Assembly (NCBI RefSeq): GCF_964340395.1
Contig: NC_135569.1
Span: 18,379,957 to 18,443,956 of the forward strand
Direction: 5' to 3'
DNA length: 64,000 nt
DNA from: Glandiceps talaboti
Taxonomy: Eukaryota; Hemichordata; Enteropneusta; Spengelidae
Under the pieces are notes generated by a model. That model searched no databases. It saw only the letters and a program-made list of their open reading frames with translations, and was not told the origin of the DNA. The position numbers and the translations under genes were made by a program. Shown piece by piece: positions 39,527 through 64,000 of this stretch (its first letter is position 1; each line of letters starts with the position of its first letter).

Positions 39527-39907
39527 ACATACAGAAACAAACTTTAGTTGTTGATTTCTATATTGTATGCTGTGAGTGCTTTCAGTGTCAGTCAGGAGAT
39601 TCACAAATGTGGTGATAGTTACTCCTAGAATACATCACAAATCATTTTTTTTTTCACAAACAGTTTTTAATCCTTGGTCGTAATGTTGACCCAAATCACA
39701 AACCGGTGCTAAGATCATTTTGATTTGAACAATTTCCCAACTAGACACCCAAGGTAATGGACCCACCAAATATCATGGCAATCAGTTCTGCGGTTTTTGA
39801 CTTTAAGTTTTTTACACACACACACACACAGACGCCGGGCGATCCCTATAGCACTCAGACAGCACCATCAAGTATCATGTACAAACATGTAGTAAAGGTC
39901 AGCACAT

Positions 39908-40140
39908 CTAATGGTAGTATCATTGGTAAGGGAGATTTGGAGTTTAACGCAATTTCTTGGCAAACATTTCACATCTTCTAAAAAACAATATGATCATCTC
40001 AAATTAGAATAGGGTGAAAATATTTAAGAAAGGTTTAATACCATTATGACAGTAAAAATGTTGTTGGTGCATCTGATTTTTGGTTGAATGCATGATTGAC
40101 CTCTGGGGGTGAGGGAGTTTTTTGCTTCTATTAAGGCAAT
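39908..40140. repeat. Dispersed repeat, copy 1
   Basis: Shares GGTTTAATACCATTATGACA-like, GGTTGAATGCATGA and TGACCTCTGGGGGT segments in the same order with 63750-63950. Confidence 0.7.
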
Positions 40141-40770
40141 GTTTAGGTTATTTATAGCATTTGAGGTAATATTTCCAAGCTTCGAAAAGCTAACATAAAT
40201 GTAAGTTTTAAATGAGTTTCCCTTGTCACATAAAAATGGGCCTGTAACGTTGGTATAGTGATATTAATATTGCGTGTATAGTAAAGTCACCGGTATGTTA
40301 GAGAACTTTAGGTGGTCATACCGAGTGTATAATAGAAACTGGAATCTGATGAGATGTGGTGATTTGTAGTGTCAATAACATGTAGTGTCCAAAATAGCAA
40401 GTGTATTAATCCCTTCTGACAAGTCCATACTGACTAGTAGAACAATTAAGATTAACTTCTTTTATAAACTATCTATGAAGAGTACCATTACGAAACCTTC
40501 AAGTTCACTTTTGTCCCAAAGTGCAATATAAGTGAAGCATTGATTGTGAAACAGCCAAGCATTTACATGACATGTTCTGTAACTAGTGTGGTAACTAGGC
40601 AATACATATACATGTATATGTATAGTTATGTTTGAACTAATAAGTAATATTAAAGAATTCATGTAAGAAACTGGGACAAGAACAAATATTTACATGTACC
40701 ACATTTCAGACAAGGTTATATGCAAATGTAGAAATGGATTTTTTTCTTCCATCACAATCCAAAACACAAT

Positions 40771-40862
40771 GACCCCCCCCCCCCATCCACAATTTTCAAA
40801 ACAGCATGCCCCCCCCCCCCTACTGCCAATTTCAAAAACAGGGTGACCCCCCCCCCCCCCCA
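40771..40862. repeat. Three long poly-C tracts
   Basis: C runs of roughly 11-16 near 40771, 40809 and 40846, separated by AAAACAG-type spacers. G-rich on the minus strand, so quadruplex-prone. Similar GTGACCCCCC blocks occur near 54095 and 63200. Confidence 0.8.
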
Positions 40863-41267
40863 GGCCGAAGAAACTGACCTGTCCATCATCACAACCAGTG
40901 TAAAATTAAGGAAAATGACTTGCTCATAGGGACAGACAGATAGCAAAAGGTGTTGGTCCTTATAGGAAACTGGTGGTACTTGCTTGATGTAGTTTATTAC
41001 ATGTAAGCTAACCCCGCCCCCTCCAAGATCAAATGATTTTTTTTAGAGAGCATAATGAATAATTTAACATCCACAATAATTTAATTCATCTATACAATCT
41101 TTTCTGTTATTTACAAAATGTATTATATACAAATACAGATACTTATATTGAGACCTTCATCCAACCACGTGTGTTCTAACATTATAGTAATTGTTGTATG
41201 CTACGCCATTGCAAACTTGATATCAACAATGTTCTGACTTGTGACGTGTCAATTTGACTTACATATC

Positions 41268-41268
<1 letters not shown>

Positions 41269-41311
<43 letters not shown>
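41269..41311. repeat. (AAGT)n microsatellite
   Basis: About ten uninterrupted tetranucleotides. Confidence 0.93.
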
Positions 41312-42786
41312 GTACAACAGGTACCACAATGTCAGATTTGTGTTGGTAAAATTTGGATATCTAGCCATATCATTGAATAAATGTTATTCATTAACGTCAA
41401 ATTTCAATCGGTCATAAGGACAGGCAAGTAGCTTGTATGTTCTAGGCCTCCGGCCCATATGCAAAGTTTACAAAATAGTGAAAAATACGTTTCTGTCGTA
41501 CAGATAGCAAAATTGATGAAAAAATTATATTACATAGTATTTACTTTGAAAGTTTTCATCTCCATAGCTTTGTATACATATTTACGTAAATTGAGTAAAA
41601 TATCTGAATTAGCAGTACTCATTAGAATTTTAAACTTATTGTAATTGGGTTGGTTGTGAATATTGATTGGTAAGAGTTGGTTCCTAAGGCAAGTAGCTGT
41701 AACCCTGCAAAACTGTTGGTCCTTACGGAAGTCTGTTAGTCTCGGACCTGGGGATCAACATTAATATCGCACACTGACTTCATCCCACACAAATTTGTTG
41801 ACATATCACCCAATGTGTCATTCCTGGATTGGTAGTAAATATTTATAGTCAATTGAAGATTGCATCATCAATGCCCTCAACGTGGCAATTGATACCTGTG
41901 AGCATGATAGCAACAAACAATATAATATCCTATATATAGTTTTCGAGAATGACATTATAATCGTGAGAAGTAACACCTTGCCCCCTTCCGGGGGGTGATA
42001 TGATAACAATTTGATTATTCAAATGTGCGCACGTGGGTTTATGGCTCACCCACACAGCTGTTCAATGCATTGCGTTTCACTCCCTCGAAAAAGTTTATAG
42101 TCGATTTTGTAAAGGGTAGTTTGTCAAAACCACATAATCCCCAGTCATCATAATTATTTTATCGAATATCAAAATCAGCATTTTTCATTTACATAACAAA
42201 TATTATTAGGCAATTTTGCTGCATAAAAACTATAAAGCAAAAAAAAAAAAAAAGGATATTTTCTTTCCATGTAACATGGAGGGTAGGTATTTTATTTCTA
42301 TTTTCCTTCTTCCTTTTGTTGTTATTGAGAATTGCTTCAACAGAGGATAATCGTTGACTTCAGGATAGTCTGACAGTTAATAAGCACTGGGACTCCAAAA
42401 CTTTGTTAAAATAAGTCAGTATCTCTTCTCTATTTACAATGGACATTTTTAATATCAATTTGTAGTTATCGTTAACAATGTTACTCCATTATTGGAAATT
42501 TGTACCATGAAAGTATTGTGAAAGTATTGTGGAAGTATGCCACTATTTTTGGTTCAACGTCACGATGGACGTCTTTAGAAAGTATTTCGAAAAGAGTGTC
42601 ATAAGTTTGTATTAACTTTTGAAAATATAATATTTTAATAAGGAAATGAAGATGTCCCCCTCAGGGGTTCATGCTTACTGATGGAACATTGTTTTATCTG
42701 ACCTGTGTATTTATGCAGGTGGTCCTCTCCTAGCTTTTACAGGTATTTTCATGCTCGTCATCGTGATAACAGTGTTGTTACTACAT

Positions 42787-42794
42787 TATAAAAG
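42787..42794 (+). promoter_or_regulatory. TATA box of the protease-like gene
   Basis: TATAAAAG sits about 50 bases upstream of a GTAAGA splice donor at 42842. A start site about 30 bases downstream would give a short non-coding exon. The next likely acceptor (CTCTCCAG at 45030-45037) lies eight bases before the ATG at 45046, so this is a coherent 5' UTR layout. Confidence 0.6.
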
Positions 42795-42816
42795 GGTGTG
42801 GTGGACATTTACAGAC

Positions 42817-42841
42817 AGATATTAAACATCACACTTCGAAG
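42817..42841 (+). other. Probable non-coding first exon (5' UTR) of the protease-like gene
   Basis: Lies about 30 bp after the TATA box and ends CGAAG before the donor GTAAGA. It would splice to 45038, giving a short leader before the ATG at 45046. The start coordinate is estimated from TATA spacing. Confidence 0.45.
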
Positions 42842-43475
42842 GTAAGAATTCGTTAAATCCTTGTTACACAATTTGACCGTGAAACAGTGCCATACTTTGA
42901 CATTCCACATTGGGTGGACAGTTTGACCAGCACAACACAGTATTTTTGAACTTGATGTGAGTATATATATTGTAAGCATCATTTATACAGAACAAGCCAG
43001 TAAAACTGACACAGATCGACGTCGTCTGCCTTGAACAGAAATCTTACCAACATTGCAATATTTCATCATCTGGCTCAACAAAAATCTTACAAAACACTAA
43101 GTTTATATTTGAAGAATATAATTGATCATGGTTTCAATAATCAATAGGACAGTACGATATATATTTAGTTACTTTTGAAAACGAATATGACGTTTCAATC
43201 CATCTAATAAGGTCCTTGAGTTTCAGATACTTTGTAGTTTGATAGTGTTTAACGTTGAGTTCCAAGAGATCTTTGACAGTATGTTATTTGCCTTTAACTT
43301 TGTTTGATGACGGGAAGTGCTTCATCAACAAGGACACTTGTGAACAGAGCTAGCAGTGACGTCATAGGAGACTAGTTTCCCCAGGGAAATCGAAATGCCC
43401 CCGAGTTTGGAGAGAGACAGTTAACGCTGAATAATTACGGGCCGGGCATATTTAACCGACTGGGGGCGGTGGTTT

Positions 43476-43481
43476 GTTTGG

Positions 43482-43534
<53 letters not shown>
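43476..43534. repeat. (GTT)n microsatellite
   Basis: About 19 GTT units in the 5' UTR intron of the protease-like gene. Confidence 0.95.
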
Positions 43535-44179
43535 CGGGTTTTCCACATATGCATGTGCCATATGCACGTTCACTATTTCTCAAATAAGATATGCAAACAT
43601 TTAGTATTGGTGTATATAGTATTTTAAAAATGGCTAGTTGTGTATTAGGTTACGGTTAGAGTTAGATTTCATTTTCACCACTGGGTATATTGACAGCAGT
43701 TTTAACTGGTGGTAGAATTTCCCATTTGCGTTTTAATCAATTTGTCATTCTCAGATAAAAACTTGTTCTGAATGAAATTATAGAAGCATTTATGGTATTG
43801 GCTATGTACATCTTAATGTATTAATGGAAGCCATAAAATCATTGATAATAGTGTACAGTTGATATTAATACACTAGAGAGAGTTGTATTTGATTCTGCAC
43901 ATTTTTGTTACATCATGACTACATAGTAAATACTGCAGTGTATGATACCACAAATATGTAGCATTATCAGAAAGTTTAGTTTATGTTGCGAGTTGTATTA
44001 ACTGCAAATAATTAATCTCCCATGGATTTATGCTACCTACTGAGATACCCTGACGAAATGACATATTCCATAGATTCTAGATAAACATGTACAATGAAAA
44101 CAAAAATTGTACTAAAAGTAAATGTGTTCAGTGTTCTCTTAATAAATTAAAATATACAGGTGTGTGTGGGGGGAGGTCA

Positions 44180-44660
44180 TTTTGGTAGCAATGTTGGTAA
44201 ATGTTGTCGTGCCACCAGACGATAAAATGTAGCAATGTTGGTAGATCGATGTTGTCGTACCACCTGACGATAAAATGTAGCAATGTTGGTAAATGTTGTC
44301 GTACCACCTGACGATAAAATGTTGCAATGTTGGTAAATGTTGTCGTACCACCTGACGATAAAATGTAGCAATGTTGGTAAATGTTGTCGTACCACCTGAC
44401 GATAAAATGTTGCAATGTTGGTAAATGTTGTCGTACCACCTGACGATAAAATGTTGCAATGTTGGTAAATGTTGTCGTACCACCAGACGATAAAATGTAG
44501 CAATGTTGGTAAATGTTGTCGTACCACCTGACGATAAAATGTAGCAATGTTGGTAAATGTTGTCGTACCACCTGACGATGAAATGTAGCAATGTTGGTAA
44601 ATGTTGTCGTACCACCTGACGATGAAATGTAGCAATGTTGGTAAATGTTGTTGTACCAAG
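44180..44660. repeat. 44-bp minisatellite, about 11 copies
   Basis: Core GCAATGTTGGTAAATGTTGT and CCTGACGATAAAATGT; lies in the 5' UTR intron upstream of the start codon at 45046. Minus-strand frames through it are repeat artefacts. Confidence 0.93.
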
Positions 44661-45045
44661 GTTAACTGGTTTTTGTGTAAAAAGTCGGATAGTATGCCTT
44701 TCGAGAAGACATGCATTTCATTCCAAAACTCTTTTCCTGCTGAACTCCTATACTCCATACCCTTCTGTAATCGACAGTTCAAGTGTTATATGAACGTTTA
44801 GATATAGGTTGTATGCCGTCTGATCAAGAGAACTCTCCGTTTTCTAGCTATCCGCAGCCAAACACACTTGCAGAAGGTCTAAATGTCATTTTTATCTTGT
44901 TGGATATGAAAAGGACGTATTATTATGTTGAATGTTTTAAAAATGTGGAAGTAGAAAAGTCGTTCTCAACTCCACGTATTTATGAAATTATCTTATCAAT
45001 TTCCTTTGTTTTCAAGTTCCATGTTTTCTCTCTCCAGATCGAAGC

Positions 45046-62419
<17,374 letters not shown>

Positions 62420-62571
62420 GTAAAATCTGTAGCTATGAAACAAATAACTTAAACGTGTTTGTAGGTGTACTGTTGATGTGGTTTTGACAGAGGAAGGTGG
62501 GAAGGAAAAAATCAAACTGGGCAATGGGAAATATAAAAAAGAGAATGTGAGCGAATAAGAATTAGTCAGAT

Positions 62572-62630
<59 letters not shown>

Positions 62631-62721
62631 CACACTCAGACACTGGCAGGCAGACAGACACTCACTCACTCACTCACTCACTCACTCACTCACTCACTCA
62701 GATAGACAGACTCACTCAGAT

Positions 62722-62758
<37 letters not shown>

Positions 62759-63161
62759 TTGTATGACTGACTGACTGACACGCAGGTAGGCAGACAGACA
62801 AACAAACAAACAAACATAGACAGAGGGAAAAGTTGAGGAGGCATGCAGGTGTGAGAAATGAAGAATGGAGAGTAGATTGCTATGCTGTTAGCCAAAGAAA
62901 CTAAATATTTTATAGTATCTATAGTTCAGTATATATGTACCACAGTTGGGCCAGAAATTGTGTTACAAATAAGCAAATAAATGAATAAACAAAGAAACAA
63001 AGAAAAAACAAACAAACAAACAAACAAACAAACAAACAAACAGAATATGTATGGGTAAATGAAATATCATTTTAAAATCATGTTAACTATGTATATGCAT
63101 TTATATATTACATTTATTGATTGGGACTGTTTTAATCTTTAGTGACCATGTCAGTTTCTCC

Positions 63162-63190
63162 GGGGGGTGGGGTGGGGGTGGGGGGTGGGG
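63162..63190 (+). other. G-quadruplex candidate
   Basis: Five runs of 4-6 G separated by single T bases (GGGGGGTGGGGTGGGGGTGG at the start). Single-base loops predict a very stable parallel quadruplex. Confidence 0.85.
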
Positions 63191-63749
63191 TAAAAAACAG
63201 CGTGACCCCTACCCCCATTACTTAATTGTAAAACATGATGACTCCCCCCCCCTCATAAGATGACATATTTCAATTATCGTGACTCAGTGTGGACTGCTTG
63301 ACTGTCTCGCAAATACTTTATAAGATCCCAGGGATAGCACTATCATATAATTATTTACAAGGTAAATATATTCAAAAGCTTAAATACCATCTTGACAATA
63401 ACAGGTAAGGGGGGAAGCTTGAGATGGGAATATGCACACATCTCATGCGGGTTCCTAGGGGTCTCCCCAAGCAGCTGGAGGTATTTTGACACTTAAAGTC
63501 AATTTTTAGGCTATTCAGAATCTATTGGTCAATAATTTCCCAGCTTTACATGACAACTCCAACCCGTAATTAGCAACTATAAATGTACATAAGAATGAAT
63601 TAATTAATTTTTAAGAGAAAGGGGGGAAGAGCTTGAGACTGGGATGTCCCCTAGAAGCTGTGGGGGTTTTAAAGCCATTTTTTTATTCATGTCCTTTCAT
63701 GCAATTTAACCTCCAAGCACAAATATCAGAATCTATTCTTTATACATAG

Positions 63750-63990
63750 GTTAACAGTAGTATCGTTGGTATGGAGATTTGGAGTTTAGTTTTTAGACTC
63801 ATTCTATCTTGGCAGTCTTTAAAGGATGATATCAATCTAAAATTAGATTAGGATGAAAGTTTAATACCATTATGACAGTAACAAGGTTGATGTATCTGAT
63901 TGTTGGTTGAATGCATGAGTGACCTCTGGGGGTTAGGGAGTCCTTGGGGTTTTCCGCCTGGCAGATCTGGAGGTTTTTTGTATTCTATTA
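63750..63990. repeat. Dispersed repeat, copy 2
   Basis: Same orientation as 39908-40140; shares AGGATGAAAG-like, TTTAATACCATTATGACAGT and GACCTCTGGGGGT in order. Confidence 0.7.
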
Positions 63991-64000
63991 ACTTAAAGAC

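Larger units (their letters stand above)
38828..42780. other. Intergenic region between PSMB6 and the protease-like gene
   Basis: Holds the PSMB6 3' UTR, a dispersed repeat (39660-39835) with (CA)n, a second dispersed block (39908-40140) with a homologue at 63750-63990, long C tracts at 40771-40862, and (AAGT)n at 41269-41311. No gene-like exons were recognised. Confidence 0.6.
62420..64000. other. Downstream region of the protease-like gene
   Basis: Holds (CAGA)n/(CACT)n tracts at 62577-62760, AATAAA at 62976-62981 (possible polyadenylation signal), (AAAC)n at 63007-63041, a G-quadruplex candidate at 63162-63190, C-rich blocks near 63200-63255, and dispersed repeats at 63400-63990. No further exon was recognised. 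Confidence 0.6.

Overview
This is animal nuclear DNA, not microbial. Coding sequence occurs as short exons with GT..AG boundaries. The window also holds tRNA-derived SINE sequence, LINE 3' ends, palindromic MITEs, microsatellites and very large minisatellites. The AT-rich introns with many CATGTA and CAGA motifs suggest a marine invertebrate; a hemichordate or cephalochordate is possible, but the sequence alone does not fix the phylum. By eye, roughly 40% of the window is tandem array.

Three genes can be rebuilt by joining exons with consistent splice phase. (1) On the minus strand, 172-17005, is the middle and 3' part of a PRDM-type PR-domain/C2H2 zinc-finger regulator. Two exons carry the PR domain, one large exon carries seven finger-like units, and one exon carries two more. 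The 5' exons were not found. Its largest intron holds a 9.3 kb array of a 26-bp unit. (2) On the plus strand, 23963-38827, is a complete six-exon proteasome subunit beta-1 gene (PSMB6, 233 aa) with all active-site residues. (3) On the plus strand, about 42787-62419, is an eight-coding-exon secreted proteinase-K-type (S8A) protein of about 393 aa. It has a TATA promoter, a non-coding first exon, a signal peptide and an I9-type propeptide. By motif alignment all four canonical active-site positions (Asp, His, oxyanion Asn, Ser) are substituted, while all exons stay open. It looks like a conserved pseudoprotease rather than a decayed gene.

The most unusual structural feature is that three tandem arrays, in two unrelated genes, begin exactly on an exon-intron junction. 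They copy the last exon bases plus the 5' splice site: PSMB6 exon 2 (3 extra copies), PSMB6 exon 5 (about 51 extra donors in a 59-bp array of 52 units) and protease exon 2 (28 extra donors in a 51-bp array). Each intron therefore carries its own series of decoy donors, and use of any of them would add an immediate in-frame stop.

Region by region: 1-17 kb, PRDM exons among arrays; 17.8-22.4 kb, a 54-bp array with a higher-order period of about 1.53 kb; 23-39 kb, PSMB6, with a 3 kb foldback element in intron 1; 39-42.8 kb, intergenic; 42.8-62.4 kb, the protease-like gene, with a 3.7 kb 24-bp array in intron 1, a TA-flanked MITE in intron 2, a LINE remnant in intron 5, and a LINE remnant plus TTAA-flanked MITE in intron 6; 62.4-64 kb, microsatellites, a strong G-quadruplex candidate and dispersed repeats. 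The three genes have no evident functional link.
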